Source of the DNA: Streptomyces sp. A1136
GTDB lineage: Bacteria; Actinomycetota; Actinomycetes; Streptomycetales; Streptomycetaceae
NCBI RefSeq assembly: GCF_004795055.1
Contig: NZ_SSBJ01000002.1
Coordinates: 186,001-250,000 of the forward strand
DNA: 64,000 nt
Reading direction: 5' to 3'
Both the position numbers and the translations under genes were made by a program. Of the stretch, positions 44,533-55,708 are shown in pieces. The notes beneath the pieces were generated by a model. It did not search any database. It worked only from the letters and a program-made list of their open reading frames with translations, and was not told the DNA's origin. Position 1 is the first letter of the stretch. Every line of letters begins with the position of its first letter.

Positions 44533-45725
44533 GAGCTGTAGGCGCTGTTCTCGTGGACGTACTCGGCGGTCAGGTCGTTGGCCCAGATCACGGCGGATTC
44601 GGAGCCGGTGGCGAGGTCGGCGGTGATGCGGACCTCGCGGTCCTTCATCGAGACCAGGTCGCGGTCCTCGCCGACGCTGCCGTTCTTGCAGACCCAGACG
44701 CCGTTGATGGCGACGTTCAGCCGGTCCGGGTCGAAGGAGGCCTTGGTGGTGCCGATCGCGGAGAGCACCCGGCCCCAGTTGGGGTCCTCACCGTGAATGG
44801 CGCACTTGAGGAGGTTGTTTCGGGCGATGGAGCGGCCCACCTCGACCGCGTCGTCTTCGCTCGCCGCCCCGACGACCTCGATGCGGATGTCCTTGCTGGC
44901 GCCCTCGGCGTCCCCGATGAGCTGCCGGGCCAGGTCCGCGCACACGGCCCGTACCGCCTCCGCGAACTCCTCGTACGCGGGCACCCGGCCCGACGCGCCG
45001 GAGGCGAGGAGCAGCACCGTGTCGTTGGTGGACATGCAGCCGTCGGAGTCGACCCGGTCGAAGGTGGTGCGGGTGGCGGCGCGCAGCGCCTTGTCGAGGG
45101 TGGCGCTGTCCAGGTCGGCGTCGGTGGTGAGGACGACGAGCATGGTGGCCAGGCCCGGGGCGAGCATGCCCGCGCCCTTGGCCATGCCGCCGACCGTCCA
45201 GCCGCCCCCACCGTCCGGATGGGAGGACCCGCGGCTGACGACGGCCGTCTTGTGGACGGTGTCCGTCGTCTTGATGGCGATGGCGGCATCCTCGCCGCCG
45301 TCGGCGGAGAGGGCGGCGACCGCCGTGTCGACGCCCGGGAGCAGCTTGTCCATGGGCAGCAGCACACCGATCAGCCCGGTGGAGGCGACGACGATCTCGC
45401 CGGCGTTGTGCTCGGCGCCGCTCCCGTGCCCGTTGAGCGCGGCCGCCACCTTCTCGGCGGTGGCGTGGGTGTCCTGGAAGCCCTTGGGGCCGGTGCAGGC
45501 GTTGGCACCGCCGGAGTTGAGGATCACCGCGCTGACGGTGCCGCCGCGCAGTACCTGCTCGGACCAGTGGACGGGCGCGGCCTTGACGCGGTTGGAGGTG
45601 AAGACGCCCGCGGCGGCCAGACGCGGTCCGTTGTTGACCACGAGGGCCAGGTCCGGGTTGCCGTTCGCCTTGATCCCGGCGGCGATGCCCGCGGCCGTGA
45701 ATCCCTGTGCTGCCGTGACGCTCAC
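44529..45725 (-). CDS. argJ: glutamate N-acetyltransferase / amino-acid acetyltransferase
   Basis: The 398-residue protein is an ArgJ autoprocessing enzyme. The cleavage site is [21 protein letters not shown]: the chain is cut before Thr in LATML, and that Thr (near 189) becomes the N-terminal nucleophile. [12 protein letters not shown] and [14 protein letters not shown] are further signature segments. It recycles the acetyl group from acetylornithine to glutamate and may also use acetyl-CoA. The start is GTG at 45725, 37 bases after argC. Confidence 0.97.
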   Translation of the reverse strand: MSVTAAQGFTAAGIAAGIKANGNPDLALVVNNGPRLAAAGVFTSNRVKAAPVHWSEQVLRGGTVSAVILNSGGANACTGPKGFQDTHATAEKVAAALNGHGSGAEHNAGEIVVASTGLIGVLLPMDKLLPGVDTAVAALSADGGEDAAIAIKTTDTVHKTAVVSRGSSHPDGGGGWTVGGMAKGAGMLAPGLATMLVVLTTDADLDSATLDKALRAATRTTFDRVDSDGCMSTNDTVLLLASGASGRVPAYEEFAEAVRAVCADLARQLIGDAEGASKDIRIEVVGAASEDDAVEVGRSIARNNLLKCAIHGEDPNWGRVLSAIGTTKASFDPDRLNVAINGVWVCKNGSVGEDRDLVSMKDREVRITADLATGSESAVIWANDLTAEYVHENSAYSS

Positions 45726-45762
45726 TGCATCTCCTTGTTCGTGGTGGCCTCGGGGGTGACGC

Positions 45763-46845
<1,083 letters not shown>

Positions 46846-46870
46846 GACTTCCCGGGCCGGGCGCGGTGGC

Positions 46871-47389
46871 TCAGGGTCGAGGCGCGGCCGGCGGCGGGTG
46901 GTCGAGCGGGGGTCGGGACCAAGGCGCGTCCAGGCCCTCGGACTCCGGCCGCGGCCCGGGTTCACGGAGCCGGTCGACCGCCGTGACGGCGGTGGGCATC
47001 GCGTTCGGGTCGGCACCGCCGCCCGCCGGCGCGGCGACGGCTTCCGCGTGGCCGGCGGCGAACGCGCCCGGCCGGACCTGCGCCTTCCCGCCCGTCAGCT
47101 CGTTCCCCTCCGTCAGCCCGGGCGCCGCCTCCAGGAGGGTGGGGGCCCGCTCCACCGGTTCGTCCGCCGCCGGGCCGGGCGCGGGAAGAGGCGCCAACCC
47201 CGCGACGCGTTCGAAGGACCGCACCCGGTACGACGTCGACTCCCGCATCCGGTCGAGGTCGGGGGCGGGGACAGGGTGGACCGGCGCGCCCGACTCGTCG
47301 GCCAGGTCGTTGTCGGCGACGTGGTCGTCCACCGGCACCACCGGCACGGTCCGTTCGTCGGTCCCGATCAGGTCACCGAGCGCGGCCAT
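46871..47389 (-). CDS. hypothetical acidic, Pro/Ala-rich protein, 172 aa
   Basis: Third positions are strongly G/C on this strand and not on the overlapping plus-strand frames, and ATG 47389 has GGGAGGG just upstream, so I take it as real. The product has a short hydrophilic start (ALGDLIGTDE), many Asp, Pro and Ala residues, no signal peptide and no membrane segment. It looks largely disordered. It is upstream of argC on the same strand, but the arg promoter lies between. Function unknown. The extension to 47494 lacks a ribosome site. Confidence 0.6.
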   Translation of the reverse strand: MAALGDLIGTDERTVPVVPVDDHVADNDLADESGAPVHPVPAPDLDRMRESTSYRVRSFERVAGLAPLPAPGPAADEPVERAPTLLEAAPGLTEGNELTGGKAQVRPGAFAAGHAEAVAAPAGGGADPNAMPTAVTAVDRLREPGPRPESEGLDAPWSRPPLDHPPPAAPRP

Positions 47390-47554
47390 GAGCCCTCCCG
47401 CGGTCCCGGGCCGGGCGTGCCACCCCTTATGACGAGCCCTGCCGCCCGTTCGAGAGGTCGACCGCCGGTCCTTGCCGACGAGCCTACGCCGCACCCGACG
47501 GGGTGTCCTCGGGAAGCCGCCGACCCCGGCGCCGCGGGCACCCCGGACTCCCGG

Positions 47555-48127
47555 TCATGCGTTGCGGGCGCGGAAGGCCGCGGCCTTGGTGCGGTTCTGG
47601 CAGGCGGTGGAGCAGTACTGGCGGGCCGCGTTGCGGGAGGTGTCGACGTACACGCGGTCGCAGCGGTCGGCCCGGCACACGCCGAGCCGGCCGGCGAGGC
47701 CCCCGCCCACCGCCAGGGCCAGCGCGGTCGCGCAACCGGCGCCGCATCCCGCGGCGAAGGAGTCGTCCGGACCGTGGAAGTGCACCTGCCACCCCCCGCC
47801 GGCGGCGCGGTCCAGCCGGGGGCGCGCCGCGGTGTCGCGCAGCAGGGCGTTCACGGCCCGGGCGGCGACGTCCGGCTCCCCGTCCTGCATCGCCCGGAAG
47901 ACCTCGCGCATCCGGCGCGCCGTCCCGACCATGTAGTCGGCCTGCGCGGCGTCGATGTCGCGCGGCAGCGAGGCGGCGAACCGCCCCACGGCGGCGTCGA
48001 TCACCTCCGGCAGGTCCGCGGCATCCGGCGTGGCGTACGGGCGACCGCGCGCCTCCCCGTCGGTCAACGCGTTCACGAGCGAGACGGCTTGTTCCAGCAG
48101 TACCGCGACGTGACTGTCGAACATCAC
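47555..48127 (-). CDS. CGNR zinc-finger protein (second copy)
   Basis: The 190-residue protein has a helical ABATE-type region starting FDSHVAVLLEQAVSLVNAL and a C-terminal zinc finger with CRADRC...YCSTAC (about 155-178), followed by QNRTKAAAFRARN. The CGNR tetrapeptide itself is replaced by CQNR. It probably binds DNA. GTG 48127 or ATG 48124 gives the family-like N-terminus; upstream ATGs at 48148 and 48172 are alternatives. The gene diverges from an MFS exporter, a pairing that suggests it could regulate it; that is inference. Confidence 0.86.
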   Translation of the reverse strand: MMFDSHVAVLLEQAVSLVNALTDGEARGRPYATPDAADLPEVIDAAVGRFAASLPRDIDAAQADYMVGTARRMREVFRAMQDGEPDVAARAVNALLRDTAARPRLDRAAGGGWQVHFHGPDDSFAAGCGAGCATALALAVGGGLAGRLGVCRADRCDRVYVDTSRNAARQYCSTACQNRTKAAAFRARNA

Positions 48128-48157
48128 TTGACCAGTCACTCCCTCCATGGCTAGCGT
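48128..48157 (+). promoter_or_regulatory. promoter of the MFS gene at 48209
   Basis: TTGACC (48128-48133) and TAGCGT (48152-48157) are 18 bases apart. The -35 lies directly against the start codon of the divergent CGNR gene, and the sequence AGTCAC/GTGACT recurs on both sides, so one bound protein could affect both genes. Confidence 0.6.
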
Positions 48158-48208
48158 TCCCGTGACTGACATTACCCGGTTGGACAGTTACGTGAGGGGC
48201 TTGCGGAC

Positions 48209-49492
48209 ATGCCGCGGACCGTATGGCTGCTGGTGGTGGCTCGGGCGATCAACCGGCTCGGCGCCTTCTCCCTGCCCTTCCTGACGGTCCTGATCAGTAC
48301 GGACTTCGGCGCGAGCGCCGCCACCGCCGGCCTGCTCTCCGCCGCCTTCGGCCTCGCGACGATTCCCTCCCGACTGGCCGGCGGGCGCCTGGCGGCCCGC
48401 CTCGGGCGGCGGCGCACGATCGTGCTGGGCCTCACGGGTTGCGCCGTCGCGCAACTGGGGATCGCCACGGCCGGCTCCCTGGTCGCGGTGGCGGCCTTCG
48501 CGGTCCTGCTCGGACTCGTCTTCGAGCTGTACGAGCCGCCGAGCCAGGCGATGATCGCGGACGCCGTCGAGCCCGCCGAGCGGGTGCGGGCGTTCGGTCT
48601 GCTGGGCGCTGCGCTCGCCGCCGGCGGCACCGGCGCCGGCCTGATCGCGGCGGCGCTCGGCCGGTCGGACCTGCGCCTGCTCTTCGTCGCCGACGCGCTC
48701 ACCTGTCTGGCCTGCGCGCTGGTCCTGCGCTTCACGTTGCCCGCCGACCGCCCCTACCGGGCGCCCTGCGGGCCAGAGGGGCGCCCGGAGCCGGTGCGGC
48801 CCTGGCGGGACCGGGCGCTGTGGGCCATGTTCCTCGCCGGCAGCGCCTTCGCGCTGGTGTCGATGCAGATCGTCGTCGCGCTGCCGCTCGGCCTGGCCCG
48901 GTCCGGCTTCGAGCCGGCCGACGCGGGACTGTTGTTCACGGTCTCGGCCCTGACCGCCGTCGCGGCCCAGCCGGCGCTGCGCCTGCGCCGCCTCGCCGCA
49001 CTGTCCGCCTCGACGGCGCTCGCCCTCGGCCACACCCTGATGGCGATCGGCCTGGCGGGGTACGCGGTGGCCCACACCCTGTCCGGGTTCGTGGTGGCCA
49101 CCGCGGTGTGGAGCCTGGGCGACGTGCTCGTCCTCGGCCGGGCGTTCGGTGTCGTGGCGGGGCTCGCGCCGCCGGGCGGCACGGACCGCTACCTCGCCGT
49201 GTACGGCCTCAGTTGGGGCATCGCCACGACCGCCGCCCCGGTCACCGCCACCCAGCTCCTCGCCCACGCCGGGGTCGCCGCCCTGTGGGTCGGCACGGCG
49301 GGCCTCTGCCTCGCCCTCGCCGCCGTCCAACTCCTCGTGGTCGGACCGCTCGTCGGCCGCGCGCCGCGACCCCGGGCGGCAGCCGCCGCTCGGGCCGTCC
49401 GGGTCGACTCCGGTACGGGCACCCGCTCCGGCGCCGATGCGGGCTCCGGCCCCGGTTCGAACCCCGGCCCCGGCTCCGGCCCGGGCCGGTGA
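48209..49492 (+). CDS. MFS transporter, 12-helix
   Basis: The 427-residue protein has about 12 hydrophobic helices and the motif A-like loop GGRLAARLGRRRTIVL after helix 2. The second half has TDRYLAVYGLSWGIATTAAP in helix 11. The C-terminal 40 residues are a hydrophilic tail made of repeated (S/N)PGPG(S)GPG units, probably disordered. Substrate unknown; drug or sugar export is possible. The ATG at 48209 has GAGGGG ten bases upstream, and a good promoter precedes it. Confidence 0.9.
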   Translation: MPRTVWLLVVARAINRLGAFSLPFLTVLISTDFGASAATAGLLSAAFGLATIPSRLAGGRLAARLGRRRTIVLGLTGCAVAQLGIATAGSLVAVAAFAVLLGLVFELYEPPSQAMIADAVEPAERVRAFGLLGAALAAGGTGAGLIAAALGRSDLRLLFVADALTCLACALVLRFTLPADRPYRAPCGPEGRPEPVRPWRDRALWAMFLAGSAFALVSMQIVVALPLGLARSGFEPADAGLLFTVSALTAVAAQPALRLRRLAALSASTALALGHTLMAIGLAGYAVAHTLSGFVVATAVWSLGDVLVLGRAFGVVAGLAPPGGTDRYLAVYGLSWGIATTAAPVTATQLLAHAGVAALWVGTAGLCLALAAVQLLVVGPLVGRAPRPRAAAAARAVRVDSGTGTRSGADAGSGPGSNPGPGSGPGR

Positions 49493-49644
49493 CCCCCGGG
49501 CCACCGGGCCGATGTCCGCCGGGCCACCGGGCCGCCGAGATGCAGGGCACCCCGTTCGGACGCACACTGAGCTTGGCCCCCGCCGATGCGGCCGGACCGG
49601 CCAAGCCAGGCGGAGTTCCTTCGGGTCCCCATGGGGAGGCTCTC

Positions 49645-49779
49645 GTGCTCTTCGCAGCCCTGTGCGTACCTGTGTTGATGATGCTGTTCCTGATCGGGAT
49701 GGGCGCCTTCGAGGACCTCGTCTCCCGACCGGCGCCCGACCCCGTCGAGGTCACCGCCGACCAGACACCCGAAGCCTGA
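49645..49779 (+). CDS. small membrane protein, 44 aa
   Basis: GTG 49645 has GGGGAGG six bases upstream, which sets the start against a longer, poorly coding frame. The product has one hydrophobic helix of about 20 residues (VLFAALCVPVLMMLFLIGMG) near its N-terminus and a short acidic tail (DPVEVTADQTPEA). It is one of three such single-helix small proteins in this window. Function unknown. It converges on the broken acetyltransferase gene. Confidence 0.68.
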   Translation: MLFAALCVPVLMMLFLIGMGAFEDLVSRPAPDPVEVTADQTPEA

Positions 49780-49795
49780 GGCCGGCTCCCGCGGC

Positions 49796-50561
49796 TTACC
49801 GCCGAGCGGGCCGGTCGAGCGGGTGGCGGACCCAGACGTTCGGTTCCACGTAGACCGCGTGGTCGTGTTCCGGTTCGCAGTGGACGGGGACGAGGGCGCC
49901 GGGCACCCGCACCGGGCCGGGCGCGTCGAACGGCAGGCCCGTCCCACCTCCGCCACTGCCCCAGTGAACCGCTGATCGTCATGGACAGCGGGGCCACCGA
50001 GTCGATGACGGCCCCCGCCCGTACGCGTACCCGCAGCCAAGGGTCGACGGGCAGCCCGTCCTCGCGGGTGCGGTACGCGTACTCCCCCATCGGGGTGTCC
50101 GGCTCGGCCGGCTTCCCGTTCGGCCGCACGGGCGCCACCACCTCCGCGAAACCGTGCGCCCGGGCGTTGTCTCGCGTGGCGGCGAGCATCCGCCCGGACA
50201 GGCCCTCGCCGTGCCGGTCGCGGGTGACCCTGATCTCGATGGCGCTGACCGTGTCCGGCCGGATCCCGGCCCGCCGGTCCGCGAAGGCCCACATCAGGAC
50301 CTGGTCCCAACCCCGCGCCGGCAGCTCGCCGCCGCGACCGTCGGCGTGCAGGGCGAAGGGCACACTGAACGCCCGGGCGATCACCGCGTCGCCGTCCGTG
50401 GCGACGAACACGTACTCCGCCGGCTCCGTCACCATCCACGGGTACAGCAGCGAGGACACGGGGTCGTGGGAGGCGAACGCCGGCCACGGGCTCTTCATGT
50501 CCCAGAGCCGCTCGGCGGGTTCGGGGCGCTGGTCGAGGGTGGTGCTCACGATACCGGTCAT
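49796..50561 (-). pseudogene. GNAT-like acetyltransferase, frameshifted near its 3' end
   Basis: From ATG 50561 the frame encodes a GNAT-like protein (SAIEIRVTRDRHGEGLSGRMLAATRDNARAHGF as the acetyl-CoA region), with coding-type third positions down to SMTISGSLGQWRR near 49955. There the frame becomes non-coding-like. Moving to the next frame restores a natural ending: TGLPFDAPGPVRVPGAL, then VHCEPEHDHAVYVEPNVWVRH and TAA at 49796. The extra base is in the GGG of TGGGAC (49943-49945). Repaired, the protein has 254 residues. Either a real single-base insertion or a sequencing error in a G run. Confidence 0.8.
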
Positions 50562-50620
50562 GCCCGGAGGCCAGGGCGGCGCGGGCGTGCGCCTCAATCC
50601 CTTTACCGCGCGCCCCGCGC

Positions 50621-52061
50621 TCAGGGCCGCCCGCCCAGGCCGTCCCGCAACCGCCGGACCGCCTCGGTCAGTTCGGCCGCGGCCGCGACCCCGGCGAAGC
50701 TGAGCCGCACGTAGGGCCCCGGCGGCTCCGCGCAGAAGTACGACCGGCCCGGGGCGACGGCCACGCCCGCCCGCAGTGCGGCCGCCACGAAGGCGGCCTC
50801 GTCGGTGCCCTCCCCCGGACGGACCCACAACTGGTAGCCGCCGCGCGGCAGGTGCGGCAGTTCCAGGCCGGGCAGCTCCCGGCGCAACGCGCCCGCGAGC
50901 ACGTCCCGGCGGTGGCGCAACTCGGCGGCGACGGCGCGCAGGTGGCGCGGCCAGGCGGGCGCGCCGACCAGTTCGAGGGCGGCCTCCTGGAGCGGTCGGG
51001 GGACGAAGAAGCTGTCCACGACCTGGATGGCGCGCAGTCGGTCCAGCACGGGGCCCCGGGCGGCCAGTGCCCCCACCCGCAGGCTGGGGGAGGTCACCTT
51101 GGTCAGGGACCGGACGTGGACCACCACCCCGTCCTCGTCCTCGGCGGCGAGCGTCGGCGGCAGCGCTCCGGCGTCCTCGTGGGCCAGCGCCCGCGCGTAG
51201 TCGTCCTCGACCACGAACGCCCCGGCGGCGCGCGCGATCCGCAGCACCTCGGCGCGGCGCGCGCCCGCCAGCACGGCGCCCGTCGGGTTCTGGAACAGCG
51301 GCTGGCATACGAAGACCCGCGCGCCCGTCGCCTCGAAGGCGGCGGCCAACAACTCCGGCCTGACCCCGTCGGAATCGACCGGGACCGGTACGGGCCGGCA
51401 CCCCGAGGCGCGGGCGATCGCCAGCATGCCGGGGTAGGTCGGCGATTCCACCAGGATCGGGGCCCCGGGCGGGGCGAGCGCCCGCAGCGCGGTGGTCAGC
51501 GCGCTCTGGCCGCCCGCGGTGATCAGGACGTCGGCCGCGGTGAGGGCGCGGGTCGTTCCGCCGATCTCCCGGGCGAACCAGTCGCGCAGCTCGGGCAGTC
51601 CCTCCACGGGGGTCCGGCCCCAGGCCCCGGGGCGCCGCCCGGCCCGGGCCAGCGCCGCCGCCATGGCCCGCTCGGGCTGGAGCGAGGGGTGCAGGTAGCC
51701 GCTGTGCAACTCGATCACCCCGGGCGGCGGCGCCGCCAGCGTCACCAGCACCCCGGAGGCGTCGACGGAGCGCGGCACGACGTCCCCGGCGCCCTCGGCG
51801 GTGAGGGCGACCTCCTGCCAGGAGGTGTCCCCGGGCGCGGGGGCCGATGTACGGGGCTGCGCGCGGAACACCCCGGCACCGGGCCGGGTGACCACGAGCC
51901 CCTCGGCGGCGAGGTGCGCGAGGGCCCTGGAGACGGTGACGGGGCTGACCCGATAGCGCTCCACCAGAGCGCGACTCGACGGCAGCTTTCCACCTACCGA
52001 GTAGCGGTTGAGCTCACTACGCAGGGATTCTGCCAACGCCGCCACACTGCTACCCTCGTAC

Positions 52062-52063
<2 letters not shown>
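50621..52063 (-). CDS. MocR-type regulator (GntR HTH fused to aminotransferase domain)
   Basis: The 480-residue protein has a GntR winged helix at about 10-70 (GGKLPSSRALVERYRVSPVTVSRALAHLAAEGLV) and a fold-type I PLP aminotransferase domain from about 115 (VLITAGGQSALTTAL, ESPTYPGMLAIA, QPLFQNPTGAVL, the PLP Lys in VRSLTKVTSPSLRVG). MocR proteins use PLP and an amine ligand to switch transcription, often of the divergent gene. Here that is an EamA exporter, and the two start codons share CATG. The palindrome AGAATAGCGCTACTCT lies just upstream. Confidence 0.95.
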
Positions 52064-52967
<904 letters not shown>

Positions 52968-53023
52968 GGTCCTGTCGGCCTAAACTGCTAGCACGGATCG
53001 GACCGCCACCGAGGAGGTCAGCT

Positions 53024-53221
53024 ATGCGCGCGACCGAGGGCGACCAGTTGGTGCAGCACGGCAGGATCGTGGGCCAGCACGACAAGGTCGGAGAGATCAC
53101 GCAGGTCCTGGGGGAGAACGGCACCCCTCCCTACCGGGTCCGCTTCCAGGACGGGCACGAGGCCGTGATGTCACCGGGCCCCGACTGCGTGGTGAAGCAC
53201 CCGACCGAATCCACCCCGTGA
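53024..53221 (+). CDS. DUF1918 protein, 65 aa
   Basis: This is a small protein of the DUF1918 type: GDQLVQHGRIVGQHDKVGEI, GTPPYRVRFQDGHEAVMSPGPDC and a short tail. It forms a compact beta-barrel in known structures and its role is unclear. The ATG at 53024 has GAGGAGG at the right distance. It is 56 bases downstream of the EamA gene on the same strand, perhaps cotranscribed. It is too short for many gene finders but clearly real. Confidence 0.92.
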   Translation: MRATEGDQLVQHGRIVGQHDKVGEITQVLGENGTPPYRVRFQDGHEAVMSPGPDCVVKHPTESTP

Positions 53222-53229
53222 CACGGCCA

Positions 53230-53267
53230 AGCGTCACCATCACGTGACACCGCCACCCGGTGACGCT
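53230..53267 (+). terminator. possible terminator after DUF1918
   Basis: AGCGTCACC and GGTGACGCT form a perfect 9-bp stem with a 20-base loop that contains the palindrome TCACGTGA. It starts 8 bases after the stop. Long loop, no U-tract. Confidence 0.5.
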
Positions 53268-53337
53268 ACCGAGTGGCTCACCCGTTGAAGGTTGAACCCC
53301 GCCTTCCCCTCCGCCTCCCTTCCTCCCCCTCTCCCGT

Positions 53338-53359
53338 GAACCCGCCCGCGGCCGGGTTC
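53338..53359 (-). terminator. small hairpin at the end of the glycosidase-like gene
   Basis: GAACCCG and CGGGTTC pair with an 8-base loop and overlap the minus-strand stop codon at 53358. It is followed on the minus strand by a purine run (GGGAGAGGGGGAGGAAGG). Weak as a terminator. Confidence 0.35.
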
Positions 53360-54614
53360 AGCGCGGTGGCACGCGCGTCGGATAGTGATCGGCGACCACC
53401 CGGGCCATCGCCCCGTTGGGGTCCGCGACCACCTGCTTCGCCGAGAAGTAGACGTGGCCGCGGACCTCGGGGCAGTCCTTGGCAAAGCTCACGTGCCGCG
53501 ACAGTTCCGCCGGATCGCGCCAGGCCTCGGTCGCGCTCTCGGCGTCGCAGCGGTACAGCGCCTCCCCCACGTACAGGCTCACCCCCGTGCCCGCGACGGT
53601 GCGGGCCCACCAGGGCACGATCTCGGCGTAGTCGGCGCTCGGGTGGCCGAGCTGCCAGTAGGCCTGCGGCACGATGTAGTCGACCCAGCCTTCCTTGACC
53701 CACTTGCGGGTGTCCGCGTACAAGTCGTCGTACGTCCCCACGCCCGCGCGGGTGCGCGACCCCAGCGGGTCGACGTCGTCGTTGCGCCAGACGGCGAACG
53801 GGCTGACGCCGAACCGGGTGGCCGGCCGGATGCGGCGCAGCCGCTCGGACATCTCCCGCACCAGGGTGTCCGTGTTGTTCCGGCGCCAGTCGGCGCGGGA
53901 GTCGAAGGAACCGCCGTACTCCTCGAACGCCGCCTCGTCGTCGAAGTCCTCGCCCTGGACCGGATACGGGTAGAAGTAGTCGTCCCAGTGGACCCCGTCC
54001 ACCGGATAGCGGGCCACCGCGTCGGCCATGGCGTCCTGCACGAACCGCCGCACCTGCGGCAGCCCGGGGTTGTAGTAGAGCTTCCCGCCGTACGGCAGCA
54101 CCCACTCGGGGTTACGGCGGGCCGGGTGGCCGGCGGCGAGCCGATCGGGGTCGGTGTGGTTGGCCACCCGGTACGGGTTGAACCAGGCGTGCAGCTCCAG
54201 CCCCCGCTCGTGCGCGGCGGCGACCGCCGTGCCCAGCGGGTCCCAGCCTGGGTCGCGCCCCTGCGTCCCGGTCAGCCACTGCGACCAGGGCTCCAGCGGC
54301 GAGGGCCACAGGGCGTCCGCCGTCGGCCGCACCTGGAGGACGACGGCGTTCAGCCGGCGCTCGACGGCGGTGTCGAGCAGGGCCAGCAGCTCCGCGCGCT
54401 GCCGGTCGGCGGACAGGCCGGTCTTCGAGGGCCAGTCCACGTTCTCCACAGAGGCGATCCACATACCGCGGAACTCGGCGGCCGCGCCCCCCGCCGCGCC
54501 CCCGCGGCGCTGCGCCGCGGGCTCCCACGCGGCCCGTGCGGGCCCGGCCGCGGCCCCGGCGGCCAGCAGGCCGGCGGCTCCGGCCAGCAGCCCCCGTCGT
54601 CCGATGTGCGTCAT
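53358..54614 (-). CDS. Tat-exported glycoside-hydrolase-like protein (GHL10/DUF187)
   Basis: The 418-residue protein begins with a twin-arginine signal (GRRGLLAGAAGLLAAG). The mature domain is a TIM-barrel of the GHL10 family: FRGMWIASVENVDWPS (about 48-63), VVLQVRPTADALWPS, ELHAWFNPYRV, YPVDGVHWDDYFYPYP (with the likely catalytic Asp residues) and VDYIVPQAYW. Related proteins act on cell-wall or exopolysaccharide glucosaminides. There is no binding module and no lipobox. The start ATG 54614 is the only good one. Confidence 0.92.
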   Translation of the reverse strand: MTHIGRRGLLAGAAGLLAAGAAAGPARAAWEPAAQRRGGAAGGAAAEFRGMWIASVENVDWPSKTGLSADRQRAELLALLDTAVERRLNAVVLQVRPTADALWPSPLEPWSQWLTGTQGRDPGWDPLGTAVAAAHERGLELHAWFNPYRVANHTDPDRLAAGHPARRNPEWVLPYGGKLYYNPGLPQVRRFVQDAMADAVARYPVDGVHWDDYFYPYPVQGEDFDDEAAFEEYGGSFDSRADWRRNNTDTLVREMSERLRRIRPATRFGVSPFAVWRNDDVDPLGSRTRAGVGTYDDLYADTRKWVKEGWVDYIVPQAYWQLGHPSADYAEIVPWWARTVAGTGVSLYVGEALYRCDAESATEAWRDPAELSRHVSFAKDCPEVRGHVYFSAKQVVADPNGAMARVVADHYPTRVPPR

Positions 54615-54789
54615 GTGACGGCTCCGTTCCGTTCTGTGACATCACTCGCGTCCGCCCAGCATGCCCGCCCCGGGCCCGCACCCGGTGGATGGTCGGGGGT
54701 AACGTCGTGGGGCGTGGCGGGCGCCGGCCGGCAGTTACCACTGCGGAGCACGGGGGACCCGCCGACGGATGAGCAGCGAAAGGCACGAA

Positions 54790-55662
54790 GTGACTGACCT
54801 CCCTTCCGACATCACTCGAGTCGGCGTAGTGGGCTGTGGCCAGATGGGCGCGGGTATCGCCGAGGTGTGCGCCCGCAGTGGCCTTGAGGTCAAGGTCGCC
54901 GAGACCACGGGCGAGGCCCTGGAGATCGGACGTACCCGGCTGTACAACTCCCTGACCAAGGCCGCCGAACGCGGCAAGATCAGCGAGGAGGAGCGGGACG
55001 CCACCCTGGCCCGCCTCACGTTCACCACCGACCTCGGCGAGTTCGCCGACCGTGACCTCGTCATCGAGGCGGTCGTCGAGAACGAGCAGGTCAAGACGGA
55101 GATCTTCCAGGTCCTGGACCAGGTGGTCACCCGCCCGGACGCGATCTTGGCGTCCAACACCTCCTCGATCCCGCTGGTCAAGCTGGCCGTTTCGACCTCG
55201 CGGCCCGACCAGGTCATCGGCATCCACTTCTTCAACCCGGCCCCGGTGCAGCAGCTGGTGGAGCTGATCCCCGCGCTGACCACCGGCGACGAGACCGTCA
55301 AGCGGGCCGAGGCCCTGGTGCGGGACGTGCTCGGCAAACACGCGATCCGCGCCCAGGACCGGTCCGGCTTCGTGGTCAACGCGCTGCTCATCCCGTACCT
55401 GCTGTCCGCGATCCGGATGTTCGAGTCCGGCATCGCCAGCCGCGAGGACATCGACAACGGCATGGAGCTGGGTTGCGCCCACCCGATGGGCCCGCTGAAG
55501 CTGGCGGACCTGATCGGCCTGGACACCGTCGCCTCGGTCGCGGACAGCATGTACGCCGAGTTCAAGGAGCCGCTGTACGCCGCTCCCCCGCTGCTCCAGC
55601 GGATGGTGGACGCCGGCCGCCTCGGCCGCAAGACGGGTGCGGGCTTCTACCCGTACGGCTGA
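54790..55662 (+). CDS. 3-hydroxybutyryl-CoA dehydrogenase
   Basis: The 290-residue NAD enzyme starts with VGVVGCGQMGAGIAEVCARSG (Rossmann loop, about 14-34), then ASNTSSIPLVKLA with the catalytic Ser/Asn, GIHFFNPAPVQQLVELI with the catalytic His, and the C-terminal dimer domain (GCAHPMGPLKLADLIGLD, GRKTGAGFYPY). It oxidises 3-hydroxyacyl-CoA in fatty-acid or butanoate metabolism. GTG 54790 has AAAGG six bases upstream; ATG 54769 has none. The neighbours give no pathway context. Confidence 0.95.
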   Translation: MTDLPSDITRVGVVGCGQMGAGIAEVCARSGLEVKVAETTGEALEIGRTRLYNSLTKAAERGKISEEERDATLARLTFTTDLGEFADRDLVIEAVVENEQVKTEIFQVLDQVVTRPDAILASNTSSIPLVKLAVSTSRPDQVIGIHFFNPAPVQQLVELIPALTTGDETVKRAEALVRDVLGKHAIRAQDRSGFVVNALLIPYLLSAIRMFESGIASREDIDNGMELGCAHPMGPLKLADLIGLDTVASVADSMYAEFKEPLYAAPPLLQRMVDAGRLGRKTGAGFYPYG

Positions 55663-55708
55663 ACCGGGCGGGACGCACCGGGCGGGCAGGGCGGCGGCCG
55701 GGCAGGGC

